Shown here: piece by piece, positions 11,801 through 23,034 of the stretch
Numbering within the stretch: the first letter of the stretch is position 1
How the letters are laid out: each line of letters starts with the position of its first letter
Assembly: GCA_032719365.1 (NCBI GenBank)
Contig: CM064870.1
Span: forward strand, 42,192,194-42,256,193
Origin: Prinsepia uniflora
Taxonomy: Eukaryota > Streptophyta > Magnoliopsida > Rosales > Rosaceae
Reading direction: 5' to 3'
DNA: 64,000 nucleotides
The notes under the pieces: model-generated
What the model was told of the DNA's origin: nothing
The model's input: only the letters and a program-made list of their open reading frames with translations
The model's database searches: none
Made by a program: the position numbers and the translations under genes

Positions 11801-11898
11801 TGGGTTAGAGTGAGTTTTACTTGAGTTTTGTGTCAGGGAGTCAGACGGGAGCGGGATTTACCTCGGGTTTCGGGGTGAAACCGGGGTGGGTCCTGACA
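8818..11898 (+). repeat. 5' LTR of element A (3081 bp)
   Basis: Runs from TGTAACAACCCGTCCCGAG to GTGGGTCCTGACA. The central block (about 9330-10330) is unrelated to the other families and includes a 16-base G run at 9639-9654. A GC-rich hairpin GCGCGTG/CACGCGC lies at 10362-10380. The intron-like module is 10698-11610: TGTGAGTGGACC at 10698-10709 pairs with GGTCCACTCACA at 11574-11585, with CAG at 11608-11610. The GTTTAAAGAC dyad array lies at about 11147-11357. Confidence 0.92.
11147..11357 (+). repeat. GTTTAAAGAC dyad array in the 5' LTR of element A
   Basis: About eight near-palindromic units occur, alternating GGGTTTAAAGACCC and GAGTTTAAAGACTC, usually followed by GGGA or GGAT. A longer potential stem (ACGGGGG near 11170, CCCCCGT near 11257) spans the middle of the array. 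The same array lies in the 3' LTR (about 15952-16159) and in both LTRs of element D. Confidence 0.85.
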
Positions 11899-11900
11899 AT

Positions 11901-11913
11901 TGGTATCAGAGCC
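11901..11913 (+). other. Primer-binding site of element A
   Basis: TGGTATCAGAGCC begins two bases after the TGACA end of the 5' LTR and is complementary to the 3' end of plant initiator-Met tRNA. It marks the boundary of the internal domain. Confidence 0.9.
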
Positions 11914-12006
11914 TAGGTTTGTCGGGTTTGTGGGGTTTGTTGGTTTGTGCGGTTGTGGTTTTAGTTGCTTAACTACTTCTATGCCTCTTTCAGCGTGCGG
12001 TTGACG

Positions 12007-13110
12007 ATGCCTCCGAGACGTAGACCCTCTCCACAACCTGAAGACGTAGCAAGAGAGACGGAGAGTGCCACGATAGAGCGAGCCCAGCGGCTCGGGGCTA
12101 CTACTTTTAGTGGCGGGGCTGATCCTGAGGAAGCCCAGAGGTGGATTACCAGACTTGAGCGGATTTTTGCGGTGATGCATTGTCCGCCGGAGGAGCGAGT
12201 ATTGTTGGCTACCTTTTTACTAGATGGTGTAGCTTACGAGTGGTGGTATACTCCCGAGTTGTCCGGTTGGGATGTCCATAGTGTGACCTGGGAGACGTTC
12301 AGGGAACGGTTTCTGGAGCAGTATTATCCTCGTTCTTTCCGAGATGCCAAGGAGGCGGAGTTTCTGCAGCTCCAGCAAGGGAATATGACAGTGGCAGAGT
12401 ATGAACAGAAGTTTCAGATGTTGTCTCGGTTTGCTCCTGCTTTTGTGGCCACTGAAGCCGAGAAGTGCCGTAGGTTTGAGTTGGGCTTGCGAGGTGAGAT
12501 TCGAGCCGTAGTGACGGCTGGATCTTTTGTTACTCTCCGAGACTTGTCGGATGCTGCGGTGCGAGTTGAGGCTAGTTTGCCGGTGCGACGCCGGGAACCA
12601 TCGATTCTTGGAGCTTCGAGCCAGCGGACACCGAAAAGATGTAACTTCGGTGGATCGTCCTCGTCGGGCGATGACCGTTTTGGTAGGCCTGGCAGTGCCC
12701 AGAGTTCAGGATTTTGGGGTTACCGAGCACCGCCGACTCCGCAAGCGAGTGCGACGTCGGTAGCATCTACAGGGAGACCGAGCAGTAGACCAGGCTGGAA
12801 TGTGTGTTTCTACTGTGGGGAGCGAGGTCATTTTCGACGTGAGTGTCCACTGTTGCCACATGAAGGTGGTGTGGGCAGGGGAGCAGCGGAGCCTGGGCAG
12901 AGTACAGCGTCAGGGACAGCAGGTACGAGAGGAGGTGGTGGCACAGCCACGAGTAGTTCGAGAGGACGTGGTAGAGCGTCGGGATCTCAGGCCCGGGTGT
13001 TCTCGATGACTCAGCAGGAGGATCAGGCGATACCAGACGTGGGGACAGGTACTTGCTTTACTTTTGGTTGTTCTGTCGGTTTGGTTGTTGGATCCCAGGG
13101 TAGAGTCTAG
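12007..13110 (+). CDS. Gag protein of element A, truncated at the Gag-protease boundary
   Basis: A 367-aa structural Gag that would form the virus-like particle and bind RNA. I chose the MPPRR start at 12007 because that opening is common in chromovirus Gag; the frame is open upstream to 11965 with another Met. Residues about 35-190 are a retrotransposon Gag domain (DPEEAQRWITRLERIF near the start, then LDGVAYEWW and the FLEQYYP and MTVAEYEQKF motifs). A CX2CX4HX4C zinc knuckle has C267, C270, H275 and C280. A Gly/Ser/Arg-rich linker follows, then RVFSMTQQEDQAIPDVGTGT, which resembles the start of the protease region in Tekay-type polyproteins. The frame then ends after about 20 unrelated residues, so the pro-pol part was deleted and the stop lies just past the junction. 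Confidence 0.9.
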   Translation: MPPRRRPSPQPEDVARETESATIERAQRLGATTFSGGADPEEAQRWITRLERIFAVMHCPPEERVLLATFLLDGVAYEWWYTPELSGWDVHSVTWETFRERFLEQYYPRSFRDAKEAEFLQLQQGNMTVAEYEQKFQMLSRFAPAFVATEAEKCRRFELGLRGEIRAVVTAGSFVTLRDLSDAAVRVEASLPVRRREPSILGASSQRTPKRCNFGGSSSSGDDRFGRPGSAQSSGFWGYRAPPTPQASATSVASTGRPSSRPGWNVCFYCGERGHFRRECPLLPHEGGVGRGAAEPGQSTASGTAGTRGGGGTATSSSRGRGRASGSQARVFSMTQQEDQAIPDVGTGTCFTFGCSVGLVVGSQGRV

Positions 13111-13633
13111 GAGTTCGCCTAGAGGACTTGGAGTGTACAGTAAGTTCCGTAGCAAGTTGACGGGAAGTATAGGAAAGGAGTGACTATAATTGGTCGATCT
13201 GAGATTATGGAAGGAGAGAACCCACAAGCTAGAGTTTGCCTTTAGGACTTTGTGGAGTTATTCCGACCGTGGCCGGAATAGCAGCCGAGGGAGATGGGTG
13301 GACGATTGTTTGGGTTAGTAGTCGAGTTGGTTGGGAAGGTAGGGTGGTTGTATACGAGGATGTACTCTATGACTTCTGTCGGGTACTCTGAAATAAGGTA
13401 TTTTATAATACCTTTGTTTTTCTGTTCATAGAGTTTCCCTTGCGTACACCATGTAGCTGTTACATAGCTAGGGTTGGCCGTAGTAACCGTAGTTGGGGAT
13501 GGAGTGAAATGCCCAAGGTGGAGATGATAGACAAGAAACCCAGGAGAGGTTGTTATTTACCGGGTAGGAGACCCTAGGTGTTGGGAACTAGCTGTGGAAT
13601 TTCGGGGACGAAATTCTATTTAGGTGGGTAGAT
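13111..13633 (+). mobile_element. Residual 3' internal segment of element A with PPT
   Basis: 523 bp between the Gag stop and the 3' LTR, with no readable pol domain. It ends in the hairpin GAATTTCGGGGACGAAATTC (13597-13616) and TAGGTGGGTAGAT next to the 3' LTR. It is probably what remained after loss of the pol region. Confidence 0.75.
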
Positions 13634-16600
13634 TGTAACAACCCGTCCCGAGAGCCGGGATTAGTAGAGTGAATAAGGTGTGATTATTGAGGTTAAGCAG
13701 TGGGTAGGTGGTCTCGATGGGTCCATGAGCGTAGAATGACGATTTTGCCCCTGGTTCGGGCAAATAGTTGACTTTTAGTTGGGAGGTCGATTTGAGTGTT
13801 GATCGGTGACTAGGACGTAGTTTAGGACGTCACGAATCCATAGGCAAGCGGCACGCCTGATTCCGACATCCGAGGAGGAAGTTGTGATGTTCGGAAGGTC
13901 GAGGGCATAACCGTAATTTGGGTAAATTAGGGGGAAAAGTTGACCTTTTGAATAATCGAGCTTTGGTAGGTTGACCTAGGATGGTTAGATAGATTCCGTC
14001 GTCCTGAGTTCGATGACAGGCGGCACGTATTCATCGGACTTACGAGGCGAGAGTTACGGGTTTAGGAAGTTTTGGTTAAATCGTAAATATATGTTAAAAA
14101 GAAGGGTAATTTGGTCTTTCTGCACATTGGGATTTGTGCAGAAAGAAGGAAAGGGACGGCTGGGATGGAGCCATTTGGTGAGAGAGTGAGGAGGATTGGT
14201 GACACGTGCTAAAGGTGGAGTGGCTTCTGGTGAGTTCGAGTGTGTGCACGGCCCAAATAATTGGGGTGCACCCGTGTATCTGTGTGGTGCTAGTTCAGAA
14301 AACAGAGGGAGATCGTGAAGGAAATTGAGGGTGGTGGTGTGTGTGCTGATGAATTGTGAGTGTGTGAGGGTGATCAGAGAGTGCGAGGGAAGCAGTGAGA
14401 GAGGTTGACGGTGTGGTGGCTGTGTGTGAGGGTGTCGAGAGCTGCGGGAAATCAGGGGGGGAAACAGGAAGGAAACCAAAGAATTTGTGAGAATTGTGGC
14501 GGTGGCAGCCGTGTACGGGGCAACTGAGTCCGTGGTGGTGTCGTGCGGGTTGCGAGAAGTCAACCACTACCAGCGGAGCTCACGACGGCGACTGGAGGCA
14601 AGTAATTCTCTCATTCCCATGTCGATACTCTGTTTTCCCGTCGAGTTTCAACGTGGAAGTCGTGGTTTGGGAGGTTGAATTGATGAGTCTAGAGTGGTCT
14701 AAGGGTTTTAGTTGAGTCCTAGGAGTAGTTTGGTTGTGCTGCCGTGATGGGTGGTGCACGGTGGCGGCAGGCACGACGGAGGTGTCTGTGTCCTCTGTTT
14801 TGGCCGTGGGTTTCAAACGGCGAGTCGTCGAGCTTGGGGCTGAGTCGACAGTCCAGGAAGGTTGGTTGAGGTTTGGTAGAGCCCTAGGAAAAGGTTGGTG
14901 TAGCCTCCGTGAAGGGGGAAGTCGTGGGTGGCCGGAGTAGGAAACAGAGCAGTGTACGGGTTTTTGTTCAAGGTTGAGTCGACGAGTTTTAGGGTGAGTC
15001 GAGGTGAGTGACCTACGGGAAGGGGTAGCCTAGGATGGGACGATGCTGTTGGTGAAGAGAGGAGTCGTTTTGGTGGACGGAATGAGGAGAACCGCTCTCG
15101 CCGGTTCAGGGTCCAGACCACTGGTGCGAACCGGGTCTGCTCAAGGTTGACGGTGCCCTGTAGCAGGCGCGTGAGGGCCACGTGCAGCCACTTTGGGCGG
15201 CGCGTGGGGGCGCGTGCGGCGGCTTATGGAGAAACGGTCAACATGACTTTTGGTCTAGGAGTTGTGGTGAGTTCAATGGAGTTGGTTTCGAGTCAATCGG
15301 AAGTCGTTTGAGTGTAGTTCCGCGAGGGTGAATGTTTAGGGTCCCGGGTTTTAAGTCTTTGGTTTGGGGAATTGTAAGGAAATTAGGTAGTTGTGTCGTA
15401 GACGTATTAGTGACATAATTTGACGGTGTTTGACAGGATCGGGATTTCCCGAGGAAGCCGAGGAACGGGCTTGACGTTCGGGACGCGAGTAGGGCTCAGT
15501 ACTGTGAGTGGACCCTTTTCTTAAACTCGATCATGCATAACTGTTTTTATATACATTTTGATGGTTTTACTTAAGACACTATGTTTATTGTATATGTTAT
15601 GATGGTTTTATGTGATTGTACGTGATTGAGATGTTTGCACGTTTTTCGAGACATTTTTGGGATTTTACACGTTTTTCGAGAAAATGCTGGTTTTCGGATT
15701 TTGATGCCACATATGGGGATTTCCACCTATAAAGGTTTTCTGATAATGATAAATGGGTTATGAAAAATGATTTGTGATTACATGTGGTCTTGGTATGAAA
15801 ATGGATATTTTTCCGGATTTGGGTTCGGAATGACGGTTCTGAACGCCGGAAGGGCTTCAGACCAGTGATTTCGGATTCGGGTTTGGATGAGGATTTGGTA
15901 AATGGTTTTCAAATGGTTTTGGGATTGGATTTCCTGGATCTGGATATTGGGTTTAAAGACCCGGATATATGTGACGGGGGACCGGCCGGATTGGGTTTAA
16001 AGACCCGGATTGAGTTTAAAGACTCGGGAGTTTAAAGACTCGGATATATTGATCTTTCCCCCGTAGGCCTTTGAGTTTAAAGACTCGGGAGTTTAAAGAC
16101 TCGGATATGATTAAGGCCTGGATTGAGTTTAAAGACTCGGGAGTTTAAAGACTCGGATAGGTCCAGCAGGTTCGATCGGGAAATGAGGATTTGATACGGT
16201 TTCTGATACTCATGCTATGGTTTCTTATGATATTTTATAGTGTTTCTGTTTCTTATGATGTTTTATAATGATTATTTTATAACTGTGTTCATAACTGTTG
16301 GTTATGCATGTGGTTTCAAAACGGAGGGTTAAACTCGGTTTTCGTGTAAAAGTGGTTTTGAACTTTTTGTACTTTCTGGTCCACTCACATTTTCTGTTTT
16401 AAATTGCCCTCCAGGTTGTGGAGCTAGCGCGGGGTCTTGACGTCGAGGCAGTGTCCGAGGCATAGAAGTGACGTGAGGGATCCTAGAAGAGTTTAAAAGC
16501 TTCTGTGTGCGTGTACTTTATCAGTTTTTATTTTCCTTGTAATTTAGTGCTATGCTCTGTAAACGATAAGGTTGGAATATTTTGTAATTACTCCCGCGTC

Positions 16601-16702
16601 TGACTGGGTTAGAGTGAGTTTTACTTGAGTTTTGTGTCGGGGAGTCAAACGGGAGCGGGATTTACCTCGGGTTTCGGGGTGAAACCGGGGTAGGTCCTGA
16701 CA
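13634..16702 (+). repeat. 3' LTR of element A (3069 bp)
   Basis: Nearly identical to 8818-11898. The visible differences include a G run of 7 instead of 16 (14455-14461), a short deletion near 14505 and scattered substitutions. The module is 15503-16414: TGTGAGTGGACC at 15503-15514 pairs with GGTCCACTCACA at 16378-16389, and the acceptor CAG ends at 16414. The GTTTAAAGAC array is at about 15952-16159. Confidence 0.92.
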
Positions 16703-16707
16703 CCATT
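16703..16707 (+). other. Target-site duplication CCATT, right copy
   Basis: Identical to 8813-8817 and directly after the TGACA end of element A. Confidence 0.9.
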
Positions 16708-17776
16708 AGTTGTGAAATCGGGCTCGAGGTCCCGTTCGTTGTGATTTCAGGCTAGGGGCCCAGTTGATTGTGAAATCGAGCTCGAGGCCCCGTTACTGTG
16801 ATATCGGGCTTGTGTCCCAGTTGTGGTTTGTGAAATGAGAACTCGGTTTCAAGACCCTATTGAAATATGAATTAGGGCTTGAGTTTCTCTGATATTTGGA
16901 TTTGAATCGGATTCGAGGAATCCTGTTGAGATGTTCGAGTATGAGACCCATTTGAGAAAGAAAGTATTTTGAATTGTATATACCCTTCTAGATTAGTGTA
17001 TTGGTCTCCTCCAGACATCGTAGATCCTGGAGTGTCAAGATCCACTGTCTGGGATGAGTGACTCCAACAGGGAGCACATGCCTAGTAGTGTGAGATATGG
17101 TATAGTCACATACTGGGTCCAGGGACAGTCCTCCAGACGTCGTAGATCCTAGATTTTGGACAATCCTCCCAGACGTCTAAGATTCTTGGAGAGGACTCGA
17201 AGATGAGACCCGAGTAGTATGCATACTTAGAGGTAAATCGTGACGGATTGTTGTTTGGGCATATGAGATGTTGAGGACGGGTTATATATATATGATTTGG
17301 AAAGTGGTTTGGGGCGGAGACCCCATGCTTTATGTTTTGGATATGGTTTTGGGCTGAGACCCACGTATATTGATTTGGGCTGAGTCCCTACAGATTTTGG
17401 ATTTAGGCAGTGTCCCATATGATTGGTTTGACTTATAGTTTTGGGGCTAAGGCCCTAATGGTTTCATTTTGATAACTGGTTTTCGAATGCATGCATGTTT
17501 TTTTAGTGTAGGTCATAAATGTCTTTTGTGAAATGTTTTTATCAAACTCTTTGTTTTGTCCACTCACGACTTTTGATGTGTTGAATACCCTTCAGGTTGA
17601 TCGCGGATACGGGCTGTAGCAGAGATCGAGACATCACATTCCTCCACCGGAGCCTGGCGCTCTCTTGTAGTCCCGGTTGGGGTAAGGACGGAAATATCTC
17701 TGGTCTAACACTTCGTGTCGGACAGGAGCAGGCACGTCCCACGTTAATCCCGGGGGATTTGGGACGGGTCCTGTTA
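16708..17776 (+). repeat. Long LTR (LTR2), second part
   Basis: Continues the dyad array cut at 8817 (GGGCTCGAGGTCCC, GGGCTGAGACCC and others). The module end GTCCACTCAC at 17558-17567 follows, with CAG ending at 17595 and the terminal block to GGGACGGGTCCTGTTA. The end TGTTA instead of TGTCA fits a C-to-T change. Joined to 7076-8817 the LTR is about 2.8 kb. Confidence 0.75.
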
Positions 17777-19930
17777 GTGTGTCTATACATGACCCAATTT
17801 TTTTAAATATTCAGAACTTAAAGTTTATTTAAAATACAGCTTCTATTGAAGTGTGAATATGCGGAATAATAGATGAAGGAGAAAGCAACACACCTCACAC
17901 AAAACACATTTGATTCAAGAGAATCACTAGCACTATAAAGATAAAACAAAAGATTACAACAAACTTATTGAAAACCATATGCTAATTTCCAGAACCTTGC
18001 TCTAGATCTCTCAATCACTCTTGCCTATCTACCTTGCTCTAGATCTCTCAATCTCCCAATCACTTTGCTCCTTCTCTCATTGTTGCTACAATGAACTCAT
18101 AACAAGCCTATTTGTAGCATATGGATAACTGCTTCATGAAAAATTAAGGATTCAAATTCAGATTTCACGCAGCATAGATTTTTCTTTTTCACGCAAAATA
18201 GATTATAAAGGTTTTTCTTTTTCAGATTGCTAGTTGGGAATGAGGATGCCTGTCATTTAAGAAAGTTCTTAGCATTCATATGGAGGAGGAGGAGGAGTAG
18301 TAGTAGTAGACTTAATGATGGGAACTTGGAAGGTTAACTCGTGCTTCACATGTCTTGGTTTCTTTGATTATAAACCTTTGATCATGCAAGGAAATTAGAA
18401 ACGATTCACGCAATGTGCTAGGAAACACTTTGCCAATGACAATGATTCTAATTTACCACGACTTTGCTTATTCTAGTCAAATTAATGTTAATTTTTTCTT
18501 TGAATAATACAATATCATTGTAGCTAGGGATCCCATGAATGCTATATGAACCTTGATGCTTTTCATACAGGTGTAGTCTATGCACCTTTCCAAGCTAGAA
18601 AGCAGGATAAATTGTGATTGCAGGTGCAACAGATAGTAGATTACAAAAACAAGAACCCGAAAAAAGGTTTAAACCTTTGAATGGAAGTAATCAAAACATA
18701 AAAGCAATTGGGTATGGATCTACTGACAGTACCTCTAGACTCTAGACTTTATTTCTCTGTCATGGATTTCTAATTTAGTTCATGGATTTCTAATTAGTTT
18801 CATTCTTTTCCAACAAGGTGAAAAAGAAAAGTGATAGTTAGCTTGGTAGGGAATTAACTTGGGACATGTTACATGAATACAAACACATCCCAATTGAAAA
18901 TCATGCTTAATTGATTATTATTATTGTTTTGATAGCAATCTCATCATATATTACATGAACACAAATACTCAGATATACTCTTATAGCTTTCATTAGATTA
19001 GAACAATTAGGTACAAAACAAAACAAATGAGAGGTAGAGTGAGGCTCAAAGCAAATGTAAGTTCCAAAATGAGCAAAGCTTCTTAGTGTACGTAGGGCAC
19101 AATTTTGTTTCAGTGGAGAATATATCAAAGTAGTGATCATAAATCTTTGTTTTAGTACAAATTTAGGTTAATAATCTGTCACTGAGAATTTTGAAAAATT
19201 TTGTTTTTCCTCATTTGTATGAAGTGAGATGAGGCTGCTAGACACAGAAGTTTTGGTGGTGATGATTCATTTGATATCCAAAGAAATTATGCTTACTATT
19301 TTAAATCCTTTCAATGGCAGTGCAACTCGTGTATTAATGGCATGAGCAGTGAGCAAATACTAAACCAATCTGACTCGACTCAAAACGGGAAGTTTTTAGT
19401 TTAAAGAAATCAAAACCATGGAAATGGATGCTAAGTTGCAATACGATTAAACATAAATAATTCATTAATCCATTTCCACACAATCTTATACAATAGGTAG
19501 AGAGTTCAAGTTTGAAGAGGCTTACCTTTGATCCAAATCTGCTGCAACTTAATTTCAGCTCTGGATTCGACCCTACTCTGAAATCATTGTTGGTACACCG
19601 AACAAGATAATCAAAATCAAACCACAATCAAACACGGAATAACCATGAACTGAATTATTCAGAAATCTTAAATCCTAACAATGATTATTTTGCCTTACCA
19701 TGAAGAAAGAAAATTGAAAGCGGTGGTGAAGCTACGATCTCCTCCCTACTTTTTTCTGGTGAGAGCTTCTTCAATCGTGACTAGAAATCGCCAGGGAGCG
19801 TTCTTCTATGAGTTGAAGTATTGAAGAACACCAGGGGATCTCGACGAAAATTGGACCTCTCAATGAATCTCTTGTTGGTTCTCAGTGTTTTTCGTTCAGC
19901 TTGAAATACTTTGCTTTAGCTAGCCTACAT
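17777..19930. other. AT-rich intergenic DNA, no gene recognised
   Basis: About 2.1 kb directly after LTR2. All open frames are short, including a 97-aa minus-strand frame at 19334-19627, and none carries a motif I recognise. No transposon ends are evident apart from the LTR2 boundary at 17776. Confidence 0.5.
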
Positions 19931-20131
19931 CAGTGAAGAGGCAGGATTCTTGAATGTTGAAATCAGCAGATTGAAGACAACGGTTGTTCGTTCTCAGTCA
20001 TTTAGTGGATCGTTTCTGGATCAGTGAAGAGGTAGGATTATCGAATGTTGAAATCGGCAGCTTGAGGGCACCGACCATCGTTCTCAGTCGTTCAATGGTT
20101 CGTTTCTCAATCAGTGAAGAGGCATAATTGA
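19931..20131 (+). repeat. About 90-bp tandem repeat, two copies plus a partial
   Basis: Units begin with CAGTGAAGAGG at 19931, 20022 and 20112, with spacings of 91 and 90 bp. Each carries GAATGTTGAAATC and TTCTCAGTC. The copies are diverged by several substitutions. There is no coding signal. Confidence 0.75.
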
Positions 20132-20438
20132 ATCTCTCAACTGAATCTCCATGGTCATTCTTCTCAGCTGAACGGGGTTCGTTCTTGGTGTTTCCCTTCT
20201 AAAATTCCCCTTTCTTTCGAGCAGATCAACTATTGTGGCTATTTGTTTTTTTAGATGAATAGTAATGAACACGTTTTTTACCTTTCCAATTTTTGATTGC
20301 CGCTTTCACTCCCTTTGTAAAATTTCAATTCCCTCCCCTTTTATGGAAGCCAATAAACAACATTAAATTAAAAAAGTGTTGTCTATTAGCTCCCCAAATA
20401 TTGACAAAATAAAGTAACTAACCTTTTTACATGAACAT

Positions 20439-20558
20439 AGATGACAGTTTTGTTAAAACTATCATCTTTTAAAAAAATTACATGAGCATAGATGACAGTT
20501 TTAATCAAAACTTTCATCTTTCAGAATAAGATGACAGTTTTTAGCTAAACTGTCATCT
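20439..20558. repeat. Three consecutive hairpins with the arm GATGACAGTTTT
   Basis: Inverted repeats at 20440-20468, 20491-20518 and 20529-20558 each read GATGACAGTTTT, then a 3-4 base turn, then AAAACT-TCATC or AAACTGTCATC. Such repeated arms are common in subterminal regions of plant DNA transposons (CACTA or MULE). I cannot identify the matching far end, so the element type is undecided. Confidence 0.6.
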
Positions 20559-20589
20559 AATTAGTGTCATATATGTCTAAAAATGGCAT

Positions 20590-20940
20590 AGTGATGTTGT
20601 ATAGATGCTATATTGATGATGTATTGACTGTATATTGGCTAAATTGACTGTATTTTCATGTATATTGGTTGTATATGTGTTGGAATGTACTATATTAGTT
20701 GTATATTTGACGTATTTTAATTAGCTATATTGGTTGTATATTGGCTAAATTGATGTTGTATTGGCTGTATTGGTTGTATTGGTTATGTATGTACTGTATT
20801 GGATATATACTGGCTATATTTTCATGTATATTGGTTGTATTGGTTGTATTGGTTGTATATGTGATGATTTTGGGTATATGTGTTGATTTTGGGTGTATCT
20901 GCTGTAATTGTGCTGTATTGGTTGTATATACAGTCAAACT
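20590..20940 (+). repeat. TATTGGTTGTAT minisatellite, first block
   Basis: Degenerate tandem units of the type TATTGGTTGTAT or TATTGGCTAAAT, broken by TTTTCATGTATA. A second block with the same units is at 22530-23030. They flank the duplicated MULE tail. Confidence 0.8.
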
Positions 20941-21304
20941 AAGTTCCAGTTTCCCATAATGATGCACCATTGTCAAGCCAAGTTCCTGCTTCACACACGG
21001 ATGCACCACTGTAAAGCCAAGTTCTAGTTTGTACATACCCCTTCACCTGCAACAACCCCAACAAGTTAACTCTTTAACTTTGACTAAAAAGGTCAACTCT
21101 TTGACTTAGGGAAAAAATCGTCATTTTCACCAAAAAATTCACAATTCCACGTTTCCTCAAGATTCTGGTCGTTACAATTCAAGCTCTGTTAGAAGATTAT
21201 AAGCTAAAAGGGCATAGGTTGATTCCCACACATTGTGGGAATAATATTTTTGATATCATTCATCCATTCAGATGAAGATTTTCAGTGGACTTGAATCTCT
21301 AAAC

Positions 21305-21671
21305 CTGCTGCTGCAGAAGATGCGACCTTAGTGGAATCACATGCCCTCATGCATGCAGTGCAATAGGTCAGTTTGTTTGTTCATCAAAATTATAATCAGT
21401 GATGCTTATCGGTCAAAGTTATAATCACAATTCTTATATGAAGGCATATGAGGGGATCATTAAACAAGTTGCTAGTGAAGACCAATTGGATAAATTTGGG
21501 GCTCCACCGCTCAAGCCTCCTAAATATCACAAGCAGCCCGGGAGGCTGAAGATGAAAAGGAAGGGAAGTCAAAATGAGGAGACACCATCAAATCCTACTA
21601 AGTTTCGTAAGTACCATTCAACATTAAGATGTAACAATTGTGGGTCCAACGGACACAAGCGTACTGCCTAG
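21305..21671 (+). pseudogene. MULE (MuDR-type) transposase C-terminal fragment, copy 1
   Basis: A frame at about 21307-21365 reads CCCRRCDLSGITCPHACSAI, which is a SWIM zinc finger (CxC...CxH). After a frame break, 21399-21671 encodes AYEGIIKQVASEDQLDKFG, a basic PP-rich stretch and CNNCGSNGHK. This is the order of SWIM finger and terminal zinc knuckle seen in plant MULE transposases, which cut and join element DNA. In this copy the last Cys of the knuckle is missing because the frame stops at TAG (21669-21671). Frameshifts and the missing N-terminal and DDE core mark it as a pseudogene. Confidence 0.65.
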
Positions 21672-22039
21672 GTACCATTCAACATTAAGATGTGTTGTAA
21701 TTGTGTACTATTGGTTGTATATACAATCAAGCCAAGTTCTAGCTTCCCATAATGATGCACCATTGTCAAGACAAGTTCTTACCTCACACACGGATGCACC
21801 ACCGTCAAGCCAAGTTCTTGCAGCATATACCTCTTCACCTGCAGCAACCCCAACAAGTGTAAAATCGTCATTTTCTCCCAAAATTTCCCAATTCCACATT
21901 TCCTCGATATCCGGGTCATTACAATTCAAGCTCTGTTAGAAGATCATATGCTGAAAGGGCAAAGGTTGATTTCCACGCATTGTGGGAATAACATTTTCTA
22001 GTTCATTCATCCATTCAAACGATGATTTTCAGTGGACTT

Positions 22040-22515
22040 GAATCTCCAAACTTGCTCTTGTAGAAGATATGACCTTAGTGGAATCCCATACCCTCATTCA
22101 TGCAGTGCAATAAGTCGGTTTAAGGGAAATTAGGAGATGTTTGTCCATCAAAGTTATAATCACGATGCTTATATGAAGGCATATGAGGGGATCATTAAAC
22201 CAATCGCTAGCGAAGGCCAATGGGAAAAATTTGGGGCTCCACCTTTCAAGCCTCCTAAATATCACAAGCAGCCCAGAAGGCCAAAGATGAAAAGGAAAAG
22301 AAGTCAGAATGAGGAGGTACCATCTAATCCTACTAAGTTACGTAGGTACCATTCAACATTAAGATGTGGCAATTGTAGGTCCGACAGACACAAGTGTACT
22401 GCATGTACAGAATCGTTAGATCCTAATAAGGAAGCTCAATTCAAATGCAAGCAAGAACAAAGGAAAAAGAGAAAAGCATACAAAATAGTAAATGCTGGGA
22501 ATGTGGCCGATGCAC
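22040..22515 (+). pseudogene. MULE transposase C-terminal fragment, copy 2
   Basis: A second copy of the same segment. The SWIM-like stretch reads CSCRRYDLSGIPYPHSCSAI, with the third Cys changed to Tyr. The following frame (22137 on) gives AYEGIIKPIASEGQWEKFG, a PPKYHKQPRRPKMKRKR basic stretch and a complete CX2CX4HX4C knuckle (CGNCRSDRHKCTAC). It ends in a Lys-rich tail before running into minisatellite DNA. The repeat unit also includes the preceding GTTACAATTCAAGCTCTG, near 21171 and again near 21919, so the whole 0.75-kb unit was duplicated. Confidence 0.65.
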
Positions 22516-22529
22516 AGGTATATCTTGCT

Positions 22530-23030
22530 ATATTTTCATATATATCTTTCTGTATTTTCATGTATAAATGCTGTATTTTTATGTATAGATGTTGTATAGA
22601 TGCTATATTAATGTTGTATTGATGATGCATTGGCTGTATATTGGCTAAATTTACTGTATTTTCATTTATATTAGCTGTATATGTGTTGGAATGTATTGTA
22701 TTGGCTGTATATGTGCTGGAATGTACTGTATTGGTTGTATATGTGTTGGAATGTAATTTATTGGCTGTATATTGGCTGTATTTTCATGTATATTGGTTGT
22801 ATTGGCTATATATTGGCTAAATTGATGTTGTATTGGTTGTATTTTCTTGTTTATTGGTTGTATTGGTTGTATATTGGCTATATTGGCTCTATATTGGCTA
22901 AATTGATGTTGTATTGGTTGTATATGTGATGTATTTGGTTGTATATTGGCTACATTTTCGTGTATATTGGTTGTATATGTGCTGATTTTGGGTGTATGTG
23001 TTGTAATTGTGCTATATTGGTTGTATATAC
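22530..23030 (+). repeat. TATTGGTTGTAT minisatellite, second block
   Basis: Same units as 20590-20940, with several TATATGTGTTGGAATGTA insertions. Open frames across it are low-complexity artefacts. Confidence 0.8.
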
Positions 23031-23034
23031 AGTT

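Larger units (their letters stand above)
8818..16702 (+). mobile_element. Element A: complete TR-GAG-type LTR retrotransposon, nested in LTR2
   Basis: A complete 7885-bp insertion with two 3.1-kb LTRs, PBS, one Gag ORF, PPT and CCATT duplications on both sides. There is no protease active site, RT, RNase H or integrase. A Gag-only element with LTRs matches the class called TR-GAG in plants, which needs pol from another element. By eye the two LTRs differ at roughly 25 substitutions plus a few indels in about 3.07 kb, so the insertion is young and is the most recent event visible here. Gag and the PPT context resemble Tekay/Del-type chromoviruses; that placement is from memory of the family and moderately sure. 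Confidence 0.9.
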
